A DNA stretch of 64,000 bases, from positions 1 through 64,000 of the forward strand of contig CANJIU010000041.1 of the NCBI GenBank assembly GCA_947474365.1, written 5' to 3'. This document shows, one piece after another, positions 1 through 8,671 of the stretch (its first letter is position 1; each line of letters opens with the position of its first letter). The position numbers were made by a program, and so were the translations under genes. The notes beneath the pieces were generated by a model that made no database searches, was not told the origin of the DNA, and saw nothing but the letters and a program-made list of their open reading frames with translations. The DNA is from Opitutia bacterium. GTDB lineage: Bacteria; Verrucomicrobiota; Verrucomicrobiia; Opitutales; Opitutaceae.

Positions 1-1
1 C

Positions 2-136
2 GGCTTCGAGTGCTTGTGGAAGGGATACGCCATCTTGAGCACCATGGTGCAGATCATGCAGCGATATCATGACTCCAACCCGAAACCCCGCCGCCCCATG
101 CGTCGCGGCAAATCTGTGGGCCATGCGCAGGGCTAA
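2..136 (+). CDS. 3' end of an unidentified gene, cut by the window start
   Basis: An open frame enters from the left edge and ends at TAA (134-136), giving 44 residues that begin GFECLWKGYAILSTMVQ and end in a basic tail (PKPRRPMRRGKSVGHAQG). A hydrophobic stretch with an adjacent aromatic pair and a basic tail is reminiscent of some transposase C-termini, but no diagnostic motif is present and I do not assign a function. The stop codon lies on the left edge of a palindromic repeat (134-263). The frame could be fortuitous; only the uninterrupted reading and natural-looking composition support it. Confidence 0.3.
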   Translation, partial: GFECLWKGYAILSTMVQIMQRYHDSNPKPRRPMRRGKSVGHAQG

Positions 137-263
137 GAGGGCGTCGAAAAAGGCTTCCGGAAGGTAGGGACGCACCTCCGGGGCGTCCGGTTTTCGTTCC
201 GAGATTCCCACCGATCTTGCGGACGTCTCGGAGAACCGTCCCACCTTTTTCGACGCCCTCTAA
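134..263. repeat. Palindromic repeat family B, copy 1
   Basis: The ends are inverted repeats: AGAGGGCGTCGAAAAAGG near 136-153 pairs with its complement near 245-262. The interior also matches a second copy at 49321-49460, sharing GGTAGGGACG, CCGGTTTTCG, TTGCGGACG and CTCGGAGA in the same order. CTAAG is found at both ends of both copies. It lies between the partial gene and the pyruvyl transferase and has no coding capacity of its own. The structure suggests a REP/MITE-like non-autonomous element. Confidence 0.7.
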
Positions 264-324
264 GCGACCGCGCCATCCCCCTTTTCATCTCCCACGACCG
301 CACGGCAAGGCCTGCGCTCGCGGC

Positions 325-1407
325 TCAAATCCCGAGAAAATTATTTTCCGCCAGGCGCAGGATCGTTTGGCGGTGCGCCGCGTCGGCCAGCGCCGTTTCG
401 GTCGCCAACGCCGCCTTGATTTCCGATCCGACGCGCTCGATGAAATCGGGCGCCTCAAGGTCAACGGGCGGAGGAAGTCCAAACATTTCACAGATGGCGT
501 GGACCTTCGGCGTGTTGCTGGGAAAAACCACGACCGGAGTCCCGACCGCGGCCGCCGCGATCGTGTGGTGAAAGCGCGCAGAGATTACGGCGGCCGCGCC
601 CGCGATGCTGCCGGCCCATTCCGACATGGAACGGGCGTCGACCCGAACGAGCGCCGGAATCACCTCACGCATCGCCTGGAAGGTCACCTCGTCTTCGCGG
701 GCCGGAAAACCCTTGGCCCCGGTGAGAAAATGAACGGCCTGGCCCGGCATCGCCGCGGTCGCCGTGACCGCTGCAATCTTCGCCGCCTGACCGGGGGTGA
801 GCAACACCCCACCGGAGAGCACGAGTGGCGCGCCAGGCCTACGTTCCGCGGTGATTCCGTGGCGCAGAAGAAAACGCGGCAGACAGTCGAAGCCTTGCAT
901 CGCCGGCAAGCCGAGCCGTTCCAGCACCGCGGAGGAGGCGATCTCGCGTGGGACGATGCGGTTGAGGCTCAGGGCGACGGCCCGATAGAGCCCATCGGCC
1001 CGCTCGTCGGGCGCGGACGAGCCGGAGGGGAAGAAAGAGTGATTGATGAGGTGCACCGGCTTTTGCAGGTAGCGCCGGGCCGCGTACATCAGAAACAGCA
1101 GATTGATCGAGGCGGCGCGGATGTGGTGCAGGGTGCCTTCACCATTGACCACGATCAGGTCGGCTTCGGTCAGCTGGTGATACACGGACTTGTTGGCGGC
1201 GAAAAAACGCTTCGCAAACGCGCCGTCCTCAAAATCCTTTCCGTTCGTCGGATTCGGCTCGATCGCATGGGTGCTGCGGACGTCGAGCCAGTTCACGTAG
1301 TAGCCCCGTTCTTGAAGCGTCAGGTAAATTTCCAACGACGTTCCATAGCAACCCCAGTGATAGGTGTTGGCCGTGAAGTTGAGAATGAGGGCGTTTTTCT
1401 GATTCAC
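325..1407 (-). CDS. Polysaccharide pyruvyl transferase family protein
   Basis: The 360-residue protein starts at GTG (1407). Its opening (ALILNFTANTYHWGCYGTS), the central LIVVNGEGTLHH and the later SARFHHTIAAAAVGTPVVVFPSNTPK segment fit the polysaccharide pyruvyl transferase family (PF04230). These cytoplasmic enzymes transfer pyruvate from phosphoenolpyruvate to sugars of exopolysaccharide or cell-wall polymers. The SxRFHxxI motif near residues 255-265 is the family's best-conserved sugar/nucleotide pocket. No glycosyltransferase or capsule gene is nearby, so the acceptor is unknown. It stands alone on the minus strand, divergent from the sulfatase at 1541. Family call is fairly secure; substrate is not. 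Confidence 0.75.
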   Translation of the reverse strand: MNQKNALILNFTANTYHWGCYGTSLEIYLTLQERGYYVNWLDVRSTHAIEPNPTNGKDFEDGAFAKRFFAANKSVYHQLTEADLIVVNGEGTLHHIRAASINLLFLMYAARRYLQKPVHLINHSFFPSGSSAPDERADGLYRAVALSLNRIVPREIASSAVLERLGLPAMQGFDCLPRFLLRHGITAERRPGAPLVLSGGVLLTPGQAAKIAAVTATAAMPGQAVHFLTGAKGFPAREDEVTFQAMREVIPALVRVDARSMSEWAGSIAGAAAVISARFHHTIAAAAVGTPVVVFPSNTPKVHAICEMFGLPPPVDLEAPDFIERVGSEIKAALATETALADAAHRQTILRLAENNFLGI

Positions 1408-1540
1408 CGCGCGGTCGATTGATGGAACGGAACCTGAATCTTGAAGAGGTGGCCGGGGAAAGTGGCGAGTAAAACCGGCCGTATCACCGCGCTTGCCCCC
1501 GCTCCGTCCTCACCTCATCTCCTAGTTTCCCCTTTTCCCC

Positions 1541-2893
1541 ATGCGCCTGTTCGCCCGCCTCGCCGTCCTGCTCACCGTCCTCGCCCTCGCGTGCTCCGCC
1601 CCGGCGGCCGCGCCCAAGCCCAACGTCATCCTCATCCTGGTCGACGACCTCGGCTTTGAGACGATCCGCGCCAACGGGGGAGAATCCTATCGCACCCCGG
1701 CGGTCGACCGTCTCGCCGCCACCGGCGTGCGCTTCACCCACTGTTACGCCCAACCCCTCTGCACTCCCACCCGCGTGCAGCTCATGACCGGGCAGTCGAA
1801 CGTCAGGAACTACATCAATTTCGGGACCATGGACCCGACGCTGACGACCTTCGGCCATCATTTCCAGCGGGCCGGCTACCAGACGGGCATCGCCGGCAAG
1901 TGGCAGCTCGGCCAGGCGCTTGATCTCCCCGGCCGGTTCGGTTTCGCCGAGTCCTGCCTCTGGCAGCACACCCGCCGCCCGCCGCGCTATGCGAATCCGG
2001 GTCTCGAATACAACGGGGTCGCGAAGGATTTCAACCACGGCGAATACGGCCCCGACCTCGTGCACGATTTCGTCACCGACTTCGTCAACCGCCACAAGGA
2101 CGAGCCGTTCTTCCTCTATTACCCGATGATCCTGACCCACGATCCGTACCAGCCCACGCCCCTCAGCCCGGACTGGGATCCGAAGGCGATCGGCGAGCAG
2201 GTGCATCGCGACGAGAAACACTTTGCCGACATGGTGGCGCACATGGACATGCTCGTAGGCAAACTGGTCGCGCAGTTGGAAAGTCTCCGCCTGCGCGAAC
2301 GCACGCTGCTCGTCTTCCTCGGTGACAACGGCACCGGCTTCGGCACCCGCTCAAGGTTCAAGGGGCGCGAATTCATCGGCGGCAAGGGGACCACGACGGA
2401 CGCCGGCATGCACGTTCCGCTCATCGTCAACTGGCCCGGCGTGACCGCCAGCGGCAAGGTGTGCGACGACCTGGTCGACACCACGGATTTCCTCCCGACG
2501 ATTTGCGCTGCCGCCGGCATCACTGTTCCGGCGACGCCCTCGCTCGACGGCCGGAGCTTCTGGCCGCAGGCCCGCGGCGAGAAAGGCACGCCGCGCGAGT
2601 GGCTCTACTCGTGGTATTCCCCTCGGCAGAGCAGCGATCTCTCCGCCCGGGAATTCACCTACACCGCCCGCTACAAACTCTATCGCAGCGGCGAGTTCTA
2701 CAACACCGAGAGCGACCCCGGGGAAAAGAAGCCGTTCGCAGTCGCCGATCTGAAGGGCGAGCCCGCCGCTGCCGCGAAAAAGCTGCAGGCCGCGTTTGCC
2801 CAGTTTGCCAACGTCCGACCAGCACACCTCGACGTCCTTGCGGCGAAAAACACCGAGGGCAAGCCGGCGAAGGAGAATCGAAAAAAACAGTAG
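1541..2893 (+). CDS. Secreted sulfatase (formylglycine type)
   Basis: The 450-residue protein opens with a Sec signal peptide of about 22 residues ending near PAAA. The sulfatase fold follows: [13 protein letters not shown] (metal-binding Asp35/Asp36), then C74-T-P-T-R, the Cys-type formylglycine core CxPxR. GKWQLGQ and the metal-site GDNGTG near residue 261 are also present. It should hydrolyse sulfate esters, probably on a glycan, in the periplasm or outside the cell; activation would need an anaerobic or FGE-type maturase not seen here. It is the first gene of a plus-strand run to 10417, 47 nt ahead of the TIM-barrel gene. The C-terminus is rich in Lys (NRKKQ). Sulfatase family is clear; the substrate cannot be read. 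Confidence 0.88.
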   Translation: MRLFARLAVLLTVLALACSAPAAAPKPNVILILVDDLGFETIRANGGESYRTPAVDRLAATGVRFTHCYAQPLCTPTRVQLMTGQSNVRNYINFGTMDPTLTTFGHHFQRAGYQTGIAGKWQLGQALDLPGRFGFAESCLWQHTRRPPRYANPGLEYNGVAKDFNHGEYGPDLVHDFVTDFVNRHKDEPFFLYYPMILTHDPYQPTPLSPDWDPKAIGEQVHRDEKHFADMVAHMDMLVGKLVAQLESLRLRERTLLVFLGDNGTGFGTRSRFKGREFIGGKGTTTDAGMHVPLIVNWPGVTASGKVCDDLVDTTDFLPTICAAAGITVPATPSLDGRSFWPQARGEKGTPREWLYSWYSPRQSSDLSAREFTYTARYKLYRSGEFYNTESDPGEKKPFAVADLKGEPAAAAKKLQAAFAQFANVRPAHLDVLAAKNTEGKPAKENRKKQ

Positions 2894-2940
2894 GCGGCCG
2901 CACCACACGACGCCTTACCTCCCGCCACCGCCATTCCCAT

Positions 2941-3927
2941 ATGAATCGCCGGCAATTCCTCCACTCCACCGCCGCAGCCACCCTCGCCGCCGGCGCGCTT
3001 TCCTTTCGGGTCGCCCGGGCCGCGGGGTCGGCGCCCCGTTACCGCCTCACCATGGGCCAGTGGACGTTTCACCGCGCCTTCCGCGGCGAGCCGGGATTCG
3101 CGAAGCGCGACACGTTGGAGTTTCCTGCCATGTCGGCCGAGTTGGGATTCGAGGGACTGGACTACAGCGGACTTCTCCTGGGGGAAAACCACGCCAAGCC
3201 GAATTACCTCGCTGAGTTGAACCGTCGTGCGGCCGACGCCGGAGTGCGCAATGTGCTTATCTTGGTCGATCTCTACGATCCCCTGGGCGCGCCCACCGAG
3301 GAAGGTCGCCGCAAGGCCGTGGCGAAATTTCGCCCGTGGCTCGACGCCGCCGCGACCCTCGGGTGCAGCGGCATCCGCGTGAACGCCCGGAGCGACGCCA
3401 CGCTTCCCACCGATGAACAGTCGCGCCTGGCCGCCGACGGCATGGCCCGACTGCTGGAGTTGAGCACGCCGATGAAACTGGATGTGATGATCGAAAATCA
3501 CGGCGAGGGGATCTACTGCGACGGCGCGTGGATCGCGTCCATCGTCCGGCAGGTCGGCCACCCGCGCTGCGGCACGCTGCCTGACTTCGGCAATTTCCAA
3601 AAGAACCGCGCCCGGGCCGAGTTTCACGACCGCTATGCGGGAGTGGCGGCGATGCTGCCGTTTGCGAAATGCGTCTGCGCCAAAGCACTCGATTTCGACG
3701 CCCAGGGCGAAGAGTGCTACACCGACTATTCCCGGATGCTCCGGATGATCGATGACTCCCCGTATCAGGGCTGGATCGAAGTCGAATACGAGGGGCCGGG
3801 CGGCCCCCCGCGCACTCCGCCACCCGAACGTACACCCGGTCCGAAACTCGGCGAACGCGAGGGCGCACTCGCCACCAAGCGCCTGCTCCAAAAACACCTC
3901 GGCGCCACGCTCCGCGCAAAGGCGTGA
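2941..3927 (+). CDS. Tat-exported xylose isomerase-like TIM-barrel protein
   Basis: The start is set at the ATG at 2941, because the protein then begins MNRRQFLHSTAAATLAAGAL, a twin-arginine signal; the frame is open further upstream but overlaps the sulfatase. The 328-residue product fits the sugar phosphate isomerase/epimerase family (AP endonuclease 2-like, PF01261). Candidate metal ligands are the Glu in IENHGEG, the Asp in LPDFGNFQ and the Glu in GWIEVEYEG. Such proteins isomerise or epimerise sugars or sugar acids. It is followed 22 nt later by a Gfo/Idh/MocA gene, a common pairing that suggests oxidation/isomerisation of a released sugar in the cell envelope. Exact reaction unknown. 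Confidence 0.82.
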   Translation: MNRRQFLHSTAAATLAAGALSFRVARAAGSAPRYRLTMGQWTFHRAFRGEPGFAKRDTLEFPAMSAELGFEGLDYSGLLLGENHAKPNYLAELNRRAADAGVRNVLILVDLYDPLGAPTEEGRRKAVAKFRPWLDAAATLGCSGIRVNARSDATLPTDEQSRLAADGMARLLELSTPMKLDVMIENHGEGIYCDGAWIASIVRQVGHPRCGTLPDFGNFQKNRARAEFHDRYAGVAAMLPFAKCVCAKALDFDAQGEECYTDYSRMLRMIDDSPYQGWIEVEYEGPGGPPRTPPPERTPGPKLGEREGALATKRLLQKHLGATLRAKA

Positions 3928-3949
3928 TGTCCGCTTTCCTGTTCCTACC

Positions 3950-5431
3950 ATGAGGACTCTTTCCTCCGGGACCCGCCGCGAGTTTCTCCAACTTACCGCC
4001 ACCGCCGCCGCGATGCTGGGCCTCGCCGGTTGCTCGGGCGTGATGATCACTCCCGAGCCAAAGCTGCGCCCGCCGCGCCCCATTCCGCCCGACTCCAAGA
4101 TCCGCATCGCCGGAATCGGTTTCAACAACAAGGGGTTCTCCGACATTCGCGCCTTCCCTGACGAGGAAATCGTCGCGCTCTGCGACATCGACTGGGGTTT
4201 GAAAAAAGTCCGACAAACCTTCGACGACTTCCCGCGCGCCCGACGCTACAAGGATTTTCGCAAGATGCTTCTGGAAATGGACGACCAGATCGATGCGCTG
4301 GTCGTCAGCACGCCCGACCACATGCACTTCCTCCCGGCCTATCTGGCCGTCGCGATGGGCAAGCACGTCTTCGTGCAGAAACCACTCACGCGGACCGTCT
4401 GGGAATCGCGCGAACTGCGGCGGCTGGCCGAAAAAAATCCCAAAGTCTGCACCCAGATGGGCAACCAGGGTCACCAGATGGAAGGGATCCGCCTCGTGAA
4501 GGAGTGGATCGACGCCGGGGTCATCGGGCCCGTCCGCGAGGCTCAGATTTGGACCAACCGCCCGATTTGGCCGCAGGGCTGGAAGGACCGTCCCTCGCCG
4601 GAGCCGATTCCCGCCGGGCTGGACTGGGAGTTGTTCCTCGGCCGCGCCCCCGAACGTCCATACAACATCGCCTACCACCCGCACGACTGGCGCGGTTGGT
4701 CCGAGTTTGGTGCCGGCGCACTGGGTGACATGGGTTGCCACACCATGGACGCCGCCTTCTACACCTTGAACCTTGGCGATCCGATCAGCATCCAGGCTGA
4801 AGCGCCACAGCCGATCGGCGAAAGTTTTCCTCCCTGGTCGGTCATCACCTATGAGTTTCCGGCCCGTGGAAACATGCCTCCGGTCAAGGTCGTCTGGTCG
4901 GACGGCGGCAAACTGCCGCCGCGCCCCAAGGACCTCGAACCGGAGCGGCCGCTGAACAAGAGCGGCCAGTACTACCTCGGCGAGAAGGGGACGATTTTCG
5001 ACGGCCAGGATTACTGCAACAGCCCGCGCCTCATTCCCGAAGCCAGGATGAGGGAGATGCAGGCCTCATTGCCGCCGAAAACGCTCCGGCGGCCCGATCC
5101 GCTCGGCAACCCTTACCTGGCGTGGACCCAGGCGATCCGCCGGGGCGAACCCGAATGGGCCAACTCGCATTTTGACTACTCGACGCGCCTGACTGAATTC
5201 GTGGTCTTGGGAAATTTTGCGCTGCGTGCGCCCGGTAAAAAAATCCTCTGGGACGGCGCGAACATGCGGGTGACCAACCTGCCTGAACTCAATCAATTCC
5301 TGAAACCCACCTTCCGTCCCGGGTGGAGCCCCCTCGAGTTGGAAAAGATCAAGCGCGACGGCGCGGAGGATCTCAGCCTGCCGGCGCAGTTGCGCGACGG
5401 CACACCGGGGTTCATGAAGAAAAAGAAATAA
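3950..5431 (+). CDS. Gfo/Idh/MocA family oxidoreductase, probable Tat lipoprotein
   Basis: I choose the ATG at 3950 because the 493-residue product then starts with a twin-arginine motif (RREFLQL, residues 9-15) and a lipobox ending LAGC28. The Rossmann NAD(P) site is IRIAGIGFNNKG. The segment corresponding to the family's EKP motif reads QKPLTR, and GDMGCHTMDAAFY supplies the usual His/Asp active-site pair. These enzymes use NAD(P) to oxidise or reduce sugars, or hydrolyse glycosides by an NAD-dependent mechanism. Export of a dinucleotide-binding protein by Tat fits a tightly bound cofactor. It is 22 nt downstream of the TIM-barrel gene and shares its probable operon. Confidence 0.85.
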   Translation: MRTLSSGTRREFLQLTATAAAMLGLAGCSGVMITPEPKLRPPRPIPPDSKIRIAGIGFNNKGFSDIRAFPDEEIVALCDIDWGLKKVRQTFDDFPRARRYKDFRKMLLEMDDQIDALVVSTPDHMHFLPAYLAVAMGKHVFVQKPLTRTVWESRELRRLAEKNPKVCTQMGNQGHQMEGIRLVKEWIDAGVIGPVREAQIWTNRPIWPQGWKDRPSPEPIPAGLDWELFLGRAPERPYNIAYHPHDWRGWSEFGAGALGDMGCHTMDAAFYTLNLGDPISIQAEAPQPIGESFPPWSVITYEFPARGNMPPVKVVWSDGGKLPPRPKDLEPERPLNKSGQYYLGEKGTIFDGQDYCNSPRLIPEARMREMQASLPPKTLRRPDPLGNPYLAWTQAIRRGEPEWANSHFDYSTRLTEFVVLGNFALRAPGKKILWDGANMRVTNLPELNQFLKPTFRPGWSPLELEKIKRDGAEDLSLPAQLRDGTPGFMKKKK

Positions 5432-5552
5432 GCCGCGGGGAGCCCACCCCTCAGGATTCTTGCACTGCCCCCGCTGGGTTCCAATCGGTCACGTCCTCCC
5501 CCCCGCCCCGGCGGCGAACTGAAGCCATGTTCCGTCATTCACCCTGAAAACC

Positions 5553-8500
5553 ATGCCTACCCCACCGTTCTACGTCCGCCACCTTGGCACCACGATCGCA
5601 TTTCTCTTCTCGCTGGTTTCCGCGTCCGCCCAATCCCTCCCCACCGGCATCATCGAGGGCCGCGTGCTCAACGTCCGCACCGGTGAATATGTCGCCGGCG
5701 CGCGCCTCTCGGTGGAGGGCTCTGCACTCGAGACCTTCACCGACTCGGACGGCAATTACCGGCTGACCAACGTTCCCGCCGGCACCGCCCGCGTGACGGC
5801 CTTCTACACCGGGCTGCCGGCGATGACCACTCCGGCCCTCGTGGTCGGCGGGCAGATTTCCCAGCACGACATCAGCCTTTCGACTGCCGCCGCCCGGCCC
5901 GACAGCGCCGTGGTCAAGCTCGACGAATTCCGCGTCGTGACCTCCCGCGAGATCGACGCGGCCGCCCTCGCGATCAACGAACAGCGCTTCGCCTCCAACA
6001 TCAAGAACGTGGTCTCAACGGATGAGTTCGGCAGCGTCGCCGAGGGCAATGTGGCCGAGTTCCTGAAATTCATGCCCGGCATCACCATCGAGTACACCGG
6101 CGGCAACGCCCGCGATGTCTCGATCAACGGCGTGCCGTCGGCCTACGTGCCGATCACCGTCGACGGTTTCAACGTGGCCTCCGCCGCCGGCCGCGCCACC
6201 ACCCGCAACGTCCAGGCCGACATGGTCTCGATCAACAACCTCTCCCGCATCGAGGTGTCATATTCGCCGACCCCGGACTCCCAGGGCTCGGCGCTCGCCG
6301 GCAGCGTCAACATGGTCCCGCGCAGCTCATTCGAACGCGCACGGCCGATCTTCAACTACAGCGTCTATGTGCTGATGCGCGACAACGCCCGCGATTTTCA
6401 CACCGTCCCCGGACCGATGCCCAGCCCGACGCGCAACATTCATCCGGGATTCGATTTCTCCTATGTCGCACCGGTAAACAAGCGTTTCGGATACACGGTA
6501 TCGGCCGGCGTCTCGAGCAACTACTCGCCCCAGGAGCGCTCCATGAACACGTGGATCGGCGCCAGTGCCGCCTCCAACGGCGTCGCCTTCCCCAACACGA
6601 CTCCGGACAAACCCTACCTCTCCAGCTACAATTTTCAGGACGAGCCGAAGGCGACGACCCGCCGCTCTTTTGGCGCCACCATCGACTACAAACTCACGGC
6701 CCACGACCGCTTCTCGCTCGGCTTTCAATACACCTCGTTCGACGGGCGCTTCACCCTCCACAACCAGACCTTCAATCCGCTGCGGGTCCTCCCGGGCGCC
6801 TTCACCACGACCTCGACCCAGGGCGCAGCCGGCGCCGGCGACGTCACGATGGGGCAGAACGAGAAAAACCGTTTCAACCGCACCTACATGCCGACCCTGA
6901 CCTGGCGCCACGACGGCCCGGTGTGGCAGGCCGACGCCGGCGCGGGCTACTCGCAGCAAAGCGACTACAACCGCGACGCGGAGCAGGGATACTTCCGCAC
7001 CGTCACCGCCCGGCGAACGGGGGTGACGGTGGCGTTTAACGACATCTTCTACCTGCGCCCACGGATTATCACCGTGCAGGACGGCACCACCGGCGCGCCG
7101 GTCGACCCGTATCTGCTTTCCAACTATGCGCTCACGGGCGCGACCAGCCAGCGCGACTTCACCCACGACCTGCAGCGTACGGCCTACGGCAACCTGAAGC
7201 GGGATTTTCCCATCGGTATCCCCGTTACGTTCAAGACCGGGTTCTATCTGCGCCAGTCCCAGCGCGACGTCCGTGGAGGCACGCTGACCTACAACTACGT
7301 TGGGCCCGACGGACGGGCGAGCACGACCCCCGTCGGCGGCGACGACAACATCGCGCCCTTCCTCGACCCGTCCTATTCGCTGCGCATGTCACCATTCGGA
7401 TTCCCCCAAAGCCAGGTGCCAAGCACCCGCAAGGTCTGGGAATGGTACGTGGCCCACCCGAATTATTTCACCACGAACGCCAACACCGACTACCGCGGCC
7501 TCGTCACCAACTCGAAATATGCCGAGGAGATCGTGTCGGCACTCTATCTGCGAGGCGACGTGGCGTCGCCCGACCGGCGGCTGAAACTCGTCGGCGGCGT
7601 CCGGGCGGAACAGACCAATGTCGACGCGAGCGGCTTCCTCACCGATCTCTCCCGCAATGTGCAACGCAACGCGCAGGGCCAGCCGATCCTCGGCGCCAAC
7701 GGCCGCCCGCTCGCGATCACCAGCGACCCGCTGGAGATCTCCAAGCTCACCTTCCTCGACCGCGGCGCCCGCGCCCAGAAGGAATACCTGCGCTTCTTCC
7801 CGAGCCTGAACGCCAGCTACAATCTCCGCGAAAACCTGATCGCACGTGCGGCCTATTACGAGTCGGTTGGCCGGCCCAACTTCAACCAGTACGCCGGCGG
7901 TGTAACCCTGCCGGATACGGAGCTGCCGCCGAGCAACGGTAACCGCATCGTGGTCAACAACGCCGCGATCAAGGCGTGGAGCGCCCGCACCGTGAACGTC
8001 CGGATCGAGCGCTATTTCGAGGGCGTGGGGCAGTTCTCCGTCGGCGCCTTCCGGCGCCAGTTCCAAAACTTTTTCGGCGCCACCGTCTTCCGGGCCACGC
8101 CGGATTTCCTCGCGCTCTACAACATCGACGCCGCTACCTACGATGCCTACGACGTCTCCACCCAGCACAACATCGAGAGCACGGTCCGGATGGATGGCTT
8201 CGATTTCAACTACAAGCAGGCCCTCACGTTTCTCCCGCACTGGGCGCGCGGCCTCCAGGTCTTCGCCAACGGCAGCTCCCAGCGCGTCGTGGGCGATGCG
8301 AGCAGCAATTTCGCCGGTTTCATCCCGCTCGCCGGCAGCTGGGGCGTCAGCCTCACCCGCGAGAAATTCAACACGCGGGTGAACTGGAATTATCGCGGCC
8401 GCCAGCGGCAGGGCGCAGTAGCCGCCGGCGCGAGCATCGAGCCCGGCACGTTCAACTGGGGCTCAAAGCGGCTCTACGTCGACGTGCTCGGCGAATACTA

Positions 8501-8660
8501 TTTCACCCGGCGCCTCGCGGCATTCTTCAATCTGCGCAATGTCGGCGACGCCACGGAGGACATCGAGATTTCGGGCCCGAGCACGCCGGCCCACGCCCAA
8601 TTCCGCCAGCGGCTGGACTACGCCTCGCTCTGGACGTTCGGCCTCAAGGGCACGTTTTGA
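5553..8660 (+). CDS. TonB-dependent outer-membrane receptor with N-terminal carboxypeptidase-regulatory-like domain
   Basis: The 1035-residue protein has a signal peptide (about residues 1-27), then a carboxypeptidase regulatory-like domain (about 30-120; GIIEGRVLNVRTGEYVAGA and TDSDGNYRLTNVPAGT). A plug domain follows (about 130-265; EGNVAEFLKFMPGITIEY, VDGFNVASAA), then a long beta-barrel ending in aromatic FGLKGTF. The family imports large ligands such as oligosaccharides using TonB/ExbBD energy. It sits 121 nt after the Gfo/Idh/MocA gene and 11 nt before a second sulfatase, so a sulfated glycan fragment is the likely cargo. No SusD-like partner is present, as is typical outside Bacteroidota. 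Confidence 0.9.
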   Translation: MPTPPFYVRHLGTTIAFLFSLVSASAQSLPTGIIEGRVLNVRTGEYVAGARLSVEGSALETFTDSDGNYRLTNVPAGTARVTAFYTGLPAMTTPALVVGGQISQHDISLSTAAARPDSAVVKLDEFRVVTSREIDAAALAINEQRFASNIKNVVSTDEFGSVAEGNVAEFLKFMPGITIEYTGGNARDVSINGVPSAYVPITVDGFNVASAAGRATTRNVQADMVSINNLSRIEVSYSPTPDSQGSALAGSVNMVPRSSFERARPIFNYSVYVLMRDNARDFHTVPGPMPSPTRNIHPGFDFSYVAPVNKRFGYTVSAGVSSNYSPQERSMNTWIGASAASNGVAFPNTTPDKPYLSSYNFQDEPKATTRRSFGATIDYKLTAHDRFSLGFQYTSFDGRFTLHNQTFNPLRVLPGAFTTTSTQGAAGAGDVTMGQNEKNRFNRTYMPTLTWRHDGPVWQADAGAGYSQQSDYNRDAEQGYFRTVTARRTGVTVAFNDIFYLRPRIITVQDGTTGAPVDPYLLSNYALTGATSQRDFTHDLQRTAYGNLKRDFPIGIPVTFKTGFYLRQSQRDVRGGTLTYNYVGPDGRASTTPVGGDDNIAPFLDPSYSLRMSPFGFPQSQVPSTRKVWEWYVAHPNYFTTNANTDYRGLVTNSKYAEEIVSALYLRGDVASPDRRLKLVGGVRAEQTNVDASGFLTDLSRNVQRNAQGQPILGANGRPLAITSDPLEISKLTFLDRGARAQKEYLRFFPSLNASYNLRENLIARAAYYESVGRPNFNQYAGGVTLPDTELPPSNGNRIVVNNAAIKAWSARTVNVRIERYFEGVGQFSVGAFRRQFQNFFGATVFRATPDFLALYNIDAATYDAYDVSTQHNIESTVRMDGFDFNYKQALTFLPHWARGLQVFANGSSQRVVGDASSNFAGFIPLAGSWGVSLTREKFNTRVNWNYRGRQRQGAVAAGASIEPGTFNWGSKRLYVDVLGEYYFTRRLAAFFNLRNVGDATEDIEISGPSTPAHAQFRQRLDYASLWTFGLKGTF

Positions 8661-8671
8661 TTTCTCCTCCC

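Noticed and set aside
2-136. Calling the left-edge ORF a transposase
   Set aside because: Only 44 residues are present with no catalytic motif; the neighbouring palindrome alone is not enough.
2698-4188. 496-codon minus-strand frame across the sulfatase, TIM-barrel and Gfo/Idh/MocA genes
   Set aside because: It overlaps three genes with strong family motifs on the other strand and has none of its own.
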